The notes under the pieces: model-generated
The model's database searches: none
What the model saw: only the letters and a program-made list of their open reading frames with translations
Told to the model about the DNA's origin: nothing
Made by a program: the position numbers and the translations under genes
Assembly: GCA_016206275.1 (NCBI GenBank)
Contig: JACQRY010000052.1
Span: 1 to 8,550, forward strand
Direction of reading: 5' to 3'
DNA: 8,550 nucleotides
DNA from: Nitrososphaerota archaeon
GTDB lineage: Archaea > Thermoproteota > Nitrososphaeria > Nitrososphaerales > JACQRY01
In this document: positions 1 to 5,810 of the stretch, piece after piece
Position numbering within the stretch: the first letter of the stretch is position 1
Layout: each line of letters begins with the position of its first letter

Positions 1-3
1 GGA

Positions 4-426
4 GTGGCTAGAATAAGCACCTCCATGTCACCCGGACTGCTTAAGAGATTCGAAAAAGTTGCAGACAACGCTGGCTACAAAGATCGCTCTAAAGCTATTC
101 AAACAGCCATTCGTAGTTTTATCACAGAGCATGAGCAAGCTTCCGAGGAAGATGTGTCAACAACAGGAGCCCTAGCCTTACTCTACAACCATGAAACACG
201 CGGAATAGAGGCAACCATGACAGACATTGAGCACCATAACCTGAACATCATAGCATCTGCAACCCACATACATCTAGACGCGGCCCACTGCCTGAAAGTA
301 GTGGTGGTGAGAGGAAGGGCAAGCGAAATCAGGAATATGGAGAAGCGTTTACGAAATCTTAAGGGCATAATGCAGTTGAAACTGTCGCTTCTTAGAACAG
401 AAGCATCGCTCCATCCTCACCATTAA
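4..426 (+). CDS. nikR: NikR-family nickel-responsive transcriptional regulator
   Basis: A 140-residue protein matching the NikR family in length and layout. Residues 1-45 form a ribbon-helix-helix DNA-binding domain (N-terminal strand RISTSMS, then GYKDRSKAIQTAIRSF). Residues 55-135 form the ACT-like nickel-binding and tetramerisation domain. The nickel ligands known from E. coli NikR (His76, His87, His89, Cys95) have counterparts with the same spacing at His77, His88, His90 and Cys96. With nickel bound, such proteins repress nickel-uptake genes. The GTG start at 4 gives the expected N-terminus, but only three bases lie upstream, so a start outside the window cannot be excluded. The tail ends in HPHH, possibly an extra metal-binding patch. 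It faces the gene at 452-667, with a 25-bp gap between the two ends. Its target operator lies outside the window or is not recognisable. Confidence 0.9.
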   Translation: MARISTSMSPGLLKRFEKVADNAGYKDRSKAIQTAIRSFITEHEQASEEDVSTTGALALLYNHETRGIEATMTDIEHHNLNIIASATHIHLDAAHCLKVVVVRGRASEIRNMEKRLRNLKGIMQLKLSLLRTEASLHPHH

Positions 427-451
427 CAATGTGTCGTATTCTGCAAACGAA

Positions 452-667
452 TTACTTCTTTACGTCCATCATCGAGAGAACTTCCTCGGGGATAATGTGA
501 TACTTGTATCCTCTCTTAGCTAGATCCTCTCCTATTTCTTGTCTGGGAGTGAAGTAGCACTGATCTATGGTAAAGAAGGCTAGAACCCCATGCTGCTCAT
601 TAAGGCAGACATAGGTCAAGTTGATCTTGTCAAAGAACATGTCTTTGCCACAGAGAATGCAATCCAC
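452..667 (-). CDS. Small cysteine-rich, putative zinc-binding protein, function unknown
   Basis: I do not recognise this 71-residue protein. It begins MDCILCGK, a Cys-x2-Cys knuckle (Cys3, Cys6), and has a second possible metal pair at Cys21 and His26 plus Cys37. That suggests a small zinc-ribbon or treble-clef-like fold, although the second pair is not a standard CxxC. The remainder mixes hydrophobic beta-like stretches (VLAFFTI) with a C-terminal charged segment ending DVKK. The start is a GTG at 665-667; there is no in-frame ATG upstream and no convincing Shine-Dalgarno sequence. It is divergent from the Nudix gene (95-bp shared upstream region) and convergent with nikR. The frame could be spurious, but the Cys spacing at the N-terminus and its neat fit in the gap favour a real gene. 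Confidence 0.6.
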   Translation of the reverse strand: MDCILCGKDMFFDKINLTYVCLNEQHGVLAFFTIDQCYFTPRQEIGEDLAKRGYKYHIIPEEVLSMMDVKK

Positions 668-762
668 GCATATGTCTAAGAGACATCTCCGTTTATTCGT
701 TTCTGATCTACGCTACCGCCACAGCACTTAAGAGCGTAAAGGCGTCTTCATCCACTTATTGT
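668..762. promoter_or_regulatory. Divergent intergenic region between small Cys-rich gene and Nudix gene
   Basis: These 95 bp must carry promoters for two genes pointing away from each other. A TA-rich GTTTATTCG at 691-699 is the only TATA-like stretch. Its spacing would suit the minus-strand gene, but its sequence reads better on the plus strand, so I assign it to neither gene. Confidence 0.3.
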
Positions 763-1185
763 ATGGAGACACGTAAAGTAGTCACTTCCTTCCTGATGCA
801 TGACAACCGCGTTCTCATTCTAAAGAGAAGCGACAAAGTGGCAACCATGAAAGGTCACTGGGGTGGCGTAAGCGGCTACCTTGAAGGGGATGAAGCACCT
901 TACAGCAGAGCGTTGAAGGAACTCAAGGAAGAAGTAGCGCTTGAAGCAGATGACGTTCAGCTTATTAGGGGAGGAAATGTGATCAAGTCCAGAGACATAT
1001 CGCGCGACGACCTAATTTGGATGGTCCACACCTTCCTATTCAACGTAAAAGACCCAGATAAGATAAGGCTTGACTGGGAACACGACGAATGCAGATGGAT
1101 CCAACCACGCCAAATAGGCACCTATCAAACAGTACCAAGACTCAAGGAAGCCTTGATGCAACTATTATCTAACACTCATCACTAA
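763..1185 (+). CDS. Nudix hydrolase domain protein
   Basis: A 140-residue single-domain Nudix protein. Nudix enzymes cleave nucleoside diphosphates linked to another moiety (dNTPs, ADP-ribose, NADH, dinucleoside polyphosphates) using Mg2+ or Mn2+. The Nudix box spans residues 38-60: Gly38, five residues, Glu44, seven residues, then KELKEEVAL. The metal-binding Glu53, Glu56 and Glu57 are present. Two consensus positions differ: the usual Arg is Lys52 and the usual Gly is Ala59. N-terminal strands (VVTSFLMHDNRVLILKRS) and the GHWGGVSGYLE lead-in are typical of small MutT-like members. The ATG at 763 is the natural start; no Shine-Dalgarno sequence is evident, so the mRNA is probably leaderless or short-leadered. 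The substrate cannot be deduced. It lies directly before the ribosomal operon but ends before that operon's own promoter. Confidence 0.88.
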   Translation: METRKVVTSFLMHDNRVLILKRSDKVATMKGHWGGVSGYLEGDEAPYSRALKELKEEVALEADDVQLIRGGNVIKSRDISRDDLIWMVHTFLFNVKDPDKIRLDWEHDECRWIQPRQIGTYQTVPRLKEALMQLLSNTHH

Positions 1186-1207
1186 CTCCTCTGCGCACAG
1201 GTTGATA

Positions 1208-1221
1208 GGGAAACTTTATAG
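1208..1221 (+). promoter_or_regulatory. BRE/TATA promoter of the rps13-rps4-rps11 operon
   Basis: GGGAAA (1208-1213) followed directly by CTTTATAG (1214-1221) is a good archaeal BRE plus TATA box. Transcription would begin about 25 bases downstream, near 1243-1246. That leaves a leader of about 20 bases before the GTG at 1265. AGGCGG at 1251-1256, eight bases before that GTG, can serve as the ribosome binding site. This position rules out the longer open frame starting at 1202. Confidence 0.7.
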
Positions 1222-1264
1222 ACGCCTCCCTATCGCTGCAATCTCGCAACAGGCGGATAAAGCA

Positions 1265-1822
1265 GTGTCAGAATTCAGACACATAGTAAGGATAGCCGGA
1301 AGAGACCTAGACGGCAAGAAGAAGGTAGCCGCCGCCGTGTCAGATGTCAAAGGCGTAGGCATGAACCTTGCCCAAAGTCTTCTAACATCACTGCGAATAG
1401 ACGGTAGACTAAGGCTGGGGAGCCTTGGCGAACAGCAAATTTCCCAGATTGAAAACGGATTAAAAGGCCTAGATAAAGTAGGCCTCCCAGACTGGATGTT
1501 GAACAGAAGAAAGGATTTGGATCGCGGGACATCTCTCCATTTGATCGGCTCAGATCTTAACCTAATAATAAAAGAAGACATTGAACGTGAGAAACAGTCA
1601 GGAAGCTGGCGTGGGATGCGCCACTCACTAGGCCTTAAGGTAAGAGGCCAGAGAACACGAACCACGGGAAGGAAAGGAAGAACCATAGGCGTAAAGAAGG
1701 TCGCTCTTGTAGCAGCAGCTACAGCGGCCACCGCCGCTGCGGCGGCCGCGCCAGCCGCTCCAGCTGCAGCGGGTGCCCCTGCTGCAGCCAAACCTGCGGA
1801 AAAGAAAGAGGAGAAGAGGTAG
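1265..1822 (+). CDS. rps13: 30S ribosomal protein uS13 (archaeal S13)
   Basis: Ribosomal protein of the small-subunit head; it contacts 16S rRNA, the P-site tRNA and the large-subunit bridge. The N-terminus SEFRHIVRIAGRDLDG matches archaeal S13. Residues 116-132 (RGMRHSLGLKVRGQRTR) carry the family signature. Because S13 normally starts close to the FRHIVRI strand, and a TATA box sits at 1214-1221, I take GTG 1265 as the start, not TTG 1202. That gives 185 residues. The first 145 match the usual archaeal length of about 148. Residues 146-185 are an added tail, almost wholly Ala, Pro and Thr, ending in a Lys/Glu cluster, and they resemble the hinge of the archaeal stalk protein P1. The gene is followed four bases later by rps4, whose ribosome binding site lies in its last codons. 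Confidence 0.95.
   Translation: MSEFRHIVRIAGRDLDGKKKVAAAVSDVKGVGMNLAQSLLTSLRIDGRLRLGSLGEQQISQIENGLKGLDKVGLPDWMLNRRKDLDRGTSLHLIGSDLNLIIKEDIEREKQSGSWRGMRHSLGLKVRGQRTRTTGRKGRTIGVKKVALVAAATAATAAAAAAPAAPAAAGAPAAAKPAEKKEEKR
1816..1820 (+). promoter_or_regulatory. Shine-Dalgarno site for rps4
   Basis: GAGGT at 1816-1820 lies within the last sense codons and stop of rps13 and is six bases before the ATG at 1827. It decides the rps4 start in favour of 1827, because the open frame continues upstream to 1773 inside rps13. Confidence 0.6.
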
Positions 1823-1826
1823 AGTT

Positions 1827-2339
1827 ATGGGTGACCCTAGGAAACCCAAGAAGAAGTATGCTGCACCGAGGAACCCGTGGAGATCGGATAGAATCTCCCA
1901 AGAACTTTATCTGCTAGGAACCTACGGGTTGAGAAACAAACGTGAGCTTTGGATAGCGCAGACAGAGCTATCCAGGATCAGAACTCAGGCCAGAGAACTT
2001 CTCGTTGCTCCAACAGATATTCGCAATGTGCAGGAGAAGCGGCTTCTCGAAAGCCTTCGCAGAGTAGGTCTAATAGGTATAGAAGCCACTCTGGACGATG
2101 TGCTTGGCCTCACCGTCGAAAACTTTCTGGAGAGACGGCTGCAAACAGTTGTCGTGAAGAAAGGTATAGCACGGTCACCCTATCAGGCTAGACAAATGAT
2201 AACCCATGGCCATGTCGAAGTTGGAGAAAGAATCATAACGATACCCAGTTACATAGTCAAAGCAGCTGAAGACGCCGCAGTACGAATCAGGGATGATAGT
2301 TCTCTAGCTAAGACGGCTGCTACTCCTGCTGCGGCGTGA
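1827..2339 (+). CDS. rps4: 30S ribosomal protein uS4 (archaeal S4)
   Basis: Primary 16S rRNA binder that nucleates assembly of the small-subunit body. The N-terminus MGDPRKPKKKYAAPRNPW is the classic archaeal S4 start and follows a Shine-Dalgarno site. The LLGTYGLRNKRELW segment is also typical. Residues 102-144 form the S4 RNA-binding domain (RRLQTVVVKKGIARSPYQAR, then the GHVEVGERIITIPSY region). The protein has 170 residues and ends TAATPAAA, a short alanine-rich tail echoing the longer one on S13. It is the middle gene of the operon: four bases follow rps13 and six bases precede rps11. In other archaea S4 of this operon can act as a translational autoregulator, but nothing in this sequence shows that directly. 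Confidence 0.96.
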   Translation: MGDPRKPKKKYAAPRNPWRSDRISQELYLLGTYGLRNKRELWIAQTELSRIRTQARELLVAPTDIRNVQEKRLLESLRRVGLIGIEATLDDVLGLTVENFLERRLQTVVVKKGIARSPYQARQMITHGHVEVGERIITIPSYIVKAAEDAAVRIRDDSSLAKTAATPAAA

Positions 2340-2345
2340 TAAACT

Positions 2346-2753
2346 ATGAGCGAAGAAACAGATGTTACCAAATCCAAGTGGGCCATTGCTCATATATACA
2401 GCAGCTACAACAATACCATCGTCCACATAACTGATCTAACCGGTGCGGAAACAATAGGGTTAAGCTCAGGGGGTAGGCATGTGAAAGCTGATAGATTCGA
2501 GTCTTCACCCTATGCCGCTATGAAATCAGCGAGTGCAGCGGCGGATTCCGCTAAAGCAAAAGGCATAACATCCCTTCACATCAAGGTTCGAGCAGTTGGG
2601 GGCACGGGGCCAAAGACACCGGGCCCGGGGGCTCAGGCGGCTATACGAGCATTGGCTCGAGCAGGATTCCAACTGGGTAGGATTGAGGATGTAACCCCGG
2701 TTCCTCACGATACTACTAGGAAAGCGGGTGGAAGAAGAGGCAGAAGAGCCTAG
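2346..2753 (+). CDS. rps11: 30S ribosomal protein uS11 (archaeal S11)
   Basis: Platform protein of the small subunit, near the mRNA exit and the E site. The 135-residue protein has the S11 strand-turn motif SYNNTIVHITDLTG (20-33), the GGRHVKADRFESSPYAAM block and the C-terminal signature GPGAQAAIRALARAGFQLG (93-111) followed by DVTPVPHDTTRKAGGRRGRR. Start ATG 2346 lies six bases after the rps4 stop, with a weak GGCGTGAT ribosome binding site. It is the last visible gene of the operon. In many archaea rpoD, the RNA polymerase Rpo3 subunit, comes next; here the following 107 bp hold no such gene and an unrelated membrane protease follows. Confidence 0.97.
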   Translation: MSEETDVTKSKWAIAHIYSSYNNTIVHITDLTGAETIGLSSGGRHVKADRFESSPYAAMKSASAAADSAKAKGITSLHIKVRAVGGTGPKTPGPGAQAAIRALARAGFQLGRIEDVTPVPHDTTRKAGGRRGRRA

Positions 2754-2793
2754 GCTTTAGACACCGAGCGGTTTGAGGAATATCTTAGTCTAC

Positions 2794-2805
2794 CTTTTCG
2801 AAAAG
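2794..2805. repeat. 12-bp perfect palindrome after rps11
   Basis: CTTTTCGAAAAG reads identically on both strands. It sits 41 bp after the rps11 stop and 55 bp before the protease start. It could be a DNA-binding site, or its T run could help end the ribosomal transcript. It has no loop, so an RNA hairpin is unlikely. Confidence 0.35.
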
Positions 2806-2860
2806 AAGTAACAGCCGACCGATACAAGCGTAACACGAATACGTTTGATGTTAATGCGAC

Positions 2861-3781
2861 ATGTCGACTAGTTTGCCAACAGATGACGAAAGAGCATCTG
2901 GACAGCAGGCTGAGACGCTATTAGGAGTAATACACATGGCGCCTGTGTTAGTAACAATAGTGTTAACATGGATGCTCGCCTATGTTCTGAACGCCTTTAG
3001 CCTGAGCTTGCCTAGACCACTCGTAACTCCCTTTGAAGAGTTACCAAATACTCTCTCACCTCAAGAAGCCCTAGCTAATCCAGCACCTTATCTGAACACA
3101 ATGATATTCATAGCTGTTATCGCTATATCGGGTACCATACTGCTCTACACTGCCCGGCGAAGCCTAAGAATCCGATACTTTTTTCTGGCTATGGTTGCCT
3201 TGGTTTCCTTCGCGGTTTCCGTCTTGTTCCTGCCCTTATCTATGACTCTTATCGCAATAATTACAGGCAATACTGTACCGCACTACCTAGCTTCGGAATA
3301 CGGCTTGATACTCGGTGTTATTATCGCCACCATTGTTACCTACAGCATCGTAAGTCGGAGTGAAATAGCAGCACTAATAGGCTTGGCCTATGTAGGTGCC
3401 GGAAGCGGAGTCTTGCTGGGCGCAACAGTCCCATTATGGACGTCGTTTGTTCTACTGGTAGCCGTCTCGATCTTCGATATCTACGCAGTTTTTCGCGGCC
3501 ACTTGAAACTTCTAGCTGACAATTCCCGCACAAGCCTAAAGGGATTGATGGTACCGTTCAGAGGAATGGACCTAGGCTTGGGCGATGTTGTCTTTTACTC
3601 CATGCTGATCATGTTCTCATTATCTCATTTTGGGTTTCTCTCCGCCATCGGTGCATCAGTTGGTGTAGGAGGGGGCTTTGCAGCTACGCTTATGCTCTTG
3701 CGGAGGCGGAGACTTATCCCTGCTCTACCCATACCGCTACTAGGCGGATTGGCGTTAACTTTGACTTTGGCTGTACTTTAG
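2861..3781 (+). CDS. Presenilin/signal-peptide-peptidase family intramembrane aspartyl protease
   Basis: A 306-residue, highly hydrophobic protein of the GxGD aspartyl protease family (peptidase family A22, archaeal presenilin homologues). Such enzymes cut transmembrane helices inside the lipid bilayer. All three hallmarks are visible. The first catalytic Asp is D206 in SIFDIYAVF, with Phe in place of the usual Tyr of the YD motif. The second is D242 in GLGDVVFYSML, very close to the human presenilin version. The PAL motif is P287-L289 in IPALPIPL. Hydrophobic helices lie near residues 26-48, 80-96, 106-134, 147-163, 168-188, 192-211, 238-258, 260-280 and 290-306, consistent with about nine membrane spans. 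A charged N-terminus of about 20 residues precedes the first. The ATG at 2861 is the first in-frame start. No clear TATA box or Shine-Dalgarno sequence precedes it. The natural substrate is unknown. Confidence 0.88.
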   Translation: MSTSLPTDDERASGQQAETLLGVIHMAPVLVTIVLTWMLAYVLNAFSLSLPRPLVTPFEELPNTLSPQEALANPAPYLNTMIFIAVIAISGTILLYTARRSLRIRYFFLAMVALVSFAVSVLFLPLSMTLIAIITGNTVPHYLASEYGLILGVIIATIVTYSIVSRSEIAALIGLAYVGAGSGVLLGATVPLWTSFVLLVAVSIFDIYAVFRGHLKLLADNSRTSLKGLMVPFRGMDLGLGDVVFYSMLIMFSLSHFGFLSAIGASVGVGGGFAATLMLLRRRRLIPALPIPLLGGLALTLTLAVL

Positions 3782-3787
3782 ACGAGA

Positions 3788-3794
3788 TTCTTTT
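3788..3794 (+). terminator. Possible oligo-T terminator after the protease gene
   Basis: The run TTCTTTT falls seven bases after the protease stop codon. Archaeal polymerase often ends at such T-rich tracts without a hairpin. The signal is short, so confidence is low. Confidence 0.25.
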
Positions 3795-3818
3795 CGGCAA
3801 ACCAAAAATACTTCTAGG

Positions 3819-3846
3819 GTAACCTATTAGGCTAAACCGAGGTTAC
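3819..3846. repeat. Inverted repeat upstream of glmS promoter
   Basis: GTAACCT (3819-3825) and AGGTTAC (3840-3846) form a perfect 7-bp inverted repeat around a 14-base centre. It lies 56 bp upstream of the glmS TATA box, so it is not in the mRNA from that promoter. It may be an upstream operator, a hairpin at the end of the protease transcript, or chance. The remaining 154 bp between the two genes hold no recognisable gene. Confidence 0.3.
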
Positions 3847-3901
3847 ACCAGTTCAGCGGATGATTCGTTGTAAGCGTGTATCAATTCTATTTTCGCCCTC
3901 G

Positions 3902-3909
3902 TTTAAATA
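3902..3909 (+). promoter_or_regulatory. TATA box of glmS
   Basis: TTTAAATA is centred about 25 bases before the ATG at 3930 and about 31 before the ATG at 3936. Transcription should begin between them, giving a leaderless or nearly leaderless mRNA. It lies inside the longer open frame that begins at GTG 3876, which is a reason to reject that start. Confidence 0.6.
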
Positions 3910-3935
3910 CCCCTCACCAAGTTAGTTGTATGTGC

Positions 3936-5708
3936 ATGTGCGGAATAATGGGCTACGTCGGGGGGAGAGAAGCATCCTCAATTCTCCTCGATGGGCTACG
4001 CAGATTAGAATACAGGGGATATGATTCTGCAGGCATAGGCACTATCGATTCTAAACACAAACTCAATGTGGTTAAAGACGTAGGCAAGGTTGAGCAACTC
4101 GCTCAGAAAACTGAGCTCGGCGGCCTGAGGGGTATTGCTGGCATTGCACACACAAGATGGGCTACCCATGGAGGCGTTACAAGCGAGAACGCTCATCCCC
4201 ACCTCTCCTGCAAACAGGAAGTAGCTATTGTCCATAACGGGATCATAGAAAACTATCTAGAGCTAAGACAAGAGTTGGAGGGAAGAGGTCACCGTTTCAT
4301 AAGCGAAACTGACAGTGAGGTCATAGCTCACCTAATCGAGGAAGTTTACGAGCGGAAGAAAGATCTTCTCTCTACACTAATCGATGTCGTTCAAAGGCTG
4401 AAGGGTGCTTATGCCTTCGCGGCCATCCTAGTCGATGCGCCGAATGTTATGGTGGGTGCCCGTCAAGACGCTCCTCTTGTAGTGGGATTAGGCAAGAGCG
4501 AAAACTTCTTGGCGAGTGACGCCTTGGCCTTCATAGGCAACACAGACAGAGTAGTCTTTCTTGATAACAGGGAGCTTGTGTTACTCACTGAGAAAAATGT
4601 CAAGATTTACGATTTTGCAGGCAACCTGATCCAGAAGCCAGCCACTCAGATCGCTTGGGAGCTTGGAAGCGTATCTAGACGAGAGTTTGAGCATTATACT
4701 CTCAAAGAAATTCATGAGCAGAAAGATGCAGTTCTGCAGGCTCTTCGTCAAGACCCTCGCAGCGTAGACTATTTTGTAGATGCGGTGCAGGGGGCAGGCA
4801 AAGTCTACTTAACTGGTTGTGGGACGAGTTTCCACGCGGCTCTTCTAGCCAAGCTTCTGTTCACCAGTTACGCCAAGATCCCTGTGGAGGTTTTGCTGTC
4901 CAGTGAGTTTGAGCAGTATGAGGGTATGCTGGATGAAAAGTCGCTTCTCATAGCTGTCTCTCAGAGCGGTGAGACCGCGGACGTGCTGTCAGCTGTTAAG
5001 GCTGCTAAGAAGATGGGTGCAAGAGTATTGTCGATTGTTAACGCGATGGGCTCTACCCTTGTACGTGAAAGTGCATGCACTTTGCTGAATAATTGTGGCC
5101 CAGAGATAGGTGTGGCTGCAACCAAGAGCTTTACGGCTCAGCTTATGATCTTCAACATGTTGGCTCTGAGGCTCGGTCACCGTGATGATGAGCTTTCAGA
5201 GCTGTGGTCGACTGGGAGCTTGGTGGAGAAGGCGTTAGGCTTAGAGGATCAAGTAAGGGAGATGACTGAGAGGATTCATGTGGCTAATGATTTTTACTTT
5301 GTAGGTAGATCTATCCATCATCCTCTCGCCTTAGAGGGGGCTTTGAAGCTGAAGGAATTGAGCTACATTCACGCGGAGGGAATGGCTGCCGGCGAGTTGA
5401 AGCACGGAAGTCTGGCGCTTATCTCCGAAGGGGTGCCTGTCGTAGTGCTGAACCCTGAAGATGCTACTTACGCTGACACGTTGAGTAATGCGTCTGAAGT
5501 GAAGGCTAGAGGTGGAAGGATTATTGGTGTTTCAAACAAGCCTTCCAAAGTCTATGACGAGTATATTGAGATACCAGCCGCACCCCCTGTACTTTACCCT
5601 GTGTTAGAAGCAGTTCCTCTACAAATGATGGCGTATTACGCTGCCATCAGTAGGCAGCAGAATCCTGACTATCCCCGGAATCTCGCAAAGTCAGTGACAG
5701 TGAAGTAG
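3936..5708 (+). CDS. glmS: Glutamine--fructose-6-phosphate aminotransferase (isomerizing), GlmS
   Basis: Cytoplasmic enzyme that makes glucosamine 6-phosphate from fructose 6-phosphate and glutamine, the entry step to UDP-N-acetylglucosamine and glycan synthesis. With the ATG at 3936 the protein is 590 residues and begins MCGIMGYVGG, so that removal of Met exposes Cys2, the N-terminal nucleophile of class-II glutamine amidotransferases. Glutaminase motifs are HTRWATHGG (72-80) and HNGIIENY. Two SIS sugar-isomerase domains follow. The first contains CGTS (295-298), SQSGET (342-347) and ATKSFTAQ (395-402). The second contains the KELSYIHAEGMAAGELKHG block (473-491). The C-terminal tail NPDYPRNLAKSVTVK (576-590) is the family's active-site lid, with its catalytic Lys. 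A second in-frame ATG at 3930 would add Met-Cys and block the nucleophile unless processed. It is monocistronic by its own promoter. Confidence 0.97.
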   Translation: MCGIMGYVGGREASSILLDGLRRLEYRGYDSAGIGTIDSKHKLNVVKDVGKVEQLAQKTELGGLRGIAGIAHTRWATHGGVTSENAHPHLSCKQEVAIVHNGIIENYLELRQELEGRGHRFISETDSEVIAHLIEEVYERKKDLLSTLIDVVQRLKGAYAFAAILVDAPNVMVGARQDAPLVVGLGKSENFLASDALAFIGNTDRVVFLDNRELVLLTEKNVKIYDFAGNLIQKPATQIAWELGSVSRREFEHYTLKEIHEQKDAVLQALRQDPRSVDYFVDAVQGAGKVYLTGCGTSFHAALLAKLLFTSYAKIPVEVLLSSEFEQYEGMLDEKSLLIAVSQSGETADVLSAVKAAKKMGARVLSIVNAMGSTLVRESACTLLNNCGPEIGVAATKSFTAQLMIFNMLALRLGHRDDELSELWSTGSLVEKALGLEDQVREMTERIHVANDFYFVGRSIHHPLALEGALKLKELSYIHAEGMAAGELKHGSLALISEGVPVVVLNPEDATYADTLSNASEVKARGGRIIGVSNKPSKVYDEYIEIPAAPPVLYPVLEAVPLQMMAYYAAISRQQNPDYPRNLAKSVTVK

Positions 5709-5712
5709 TTTT
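5709..5712 (+). terminator. Weak oligo-T tract at the glmS stop
   Basis: TTTTCC follows the glmS TAG immediately. It is short for an archaeal terminator, so some transcription may read into the zinc-finger gene. Confidence 0.2.
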
Positions 5713-5775
5713 CCTTGGATAACGAGATAATTGAGAAACTATCGCCATCAGGGCAAGGTCCAGAGATGATAAACG

Positions 5776-5783
5776 TTAAATAA
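5776..5783 (+). promoter_or_regulatory. TATA box of the small C2H2 gene
   Basis: TTAAATAA is centred about 25 bases before the ATG at 5804, the spacing expected for leaderless transcription starting at or next to that ATG. The 95 bp between glmS and this gene otherwise hold a 7-codon mini-frame (ATG 5784 to TGA 5807) that overlaps the start by ATGA. Confidence 0.5.
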
Positions 5784-5793
5784 ATGGAAACCC

Positions 5794-5810
5794 CACTCAT
5801 GAAATGAGTG
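5794..5810. promoter_or_regulatory. Inverted repeat over the start codon of the C2H2 gene (operator-like)
   Basis: CACTCAT (5794-5800), spacer GAA, then ATGAGTG (5804-5810) is a perfect 7-bp inverted repeat whose right arm begins exactly with the start codon. If the transcript is leaderless, the left arm is not transcribed, so a DNA operator over the transcription start is more likely than an RNA hairpin. Read-through RNA from glmS could instead fold it and hide the start. Confidence 0.45.

Noticed and set aside
1202..1264. Upstream extension of rps13 from TTG 1202
   Set aside because: It contains the BRE/TATA box, and uS13 family members start next to the FRHIVRI strand.
1216..1791. Long antisense open frame (191 codons) across rps13
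   Set aside because: It is the mirror of a clear ribosomal gene; its alanine-rich start is the reverse of the GCN-repeat tail, and it covers the operon promoter.
1700..1800. Frameshift or sequencing artefact in the GC-rich alanine tract of rps13
   Set aside because: The frame runs through to a charged tail and a stop that overlaps the rps4 ribosome binding site, as expected for a real operon.
1773..1826. Upstream extension of rps4 into rps13
   Set aside because: It would add an Arg/Lys stretch read out of frame from the rps13 tail; ATG 1827 has a Shine-Dalgarno site and the family N-terminus.
3876..3935. Upstream extension of glmS from GTG 3876
   Set aside because: It covers the TATA box and would bury the catalytic N-terminal cysteine.
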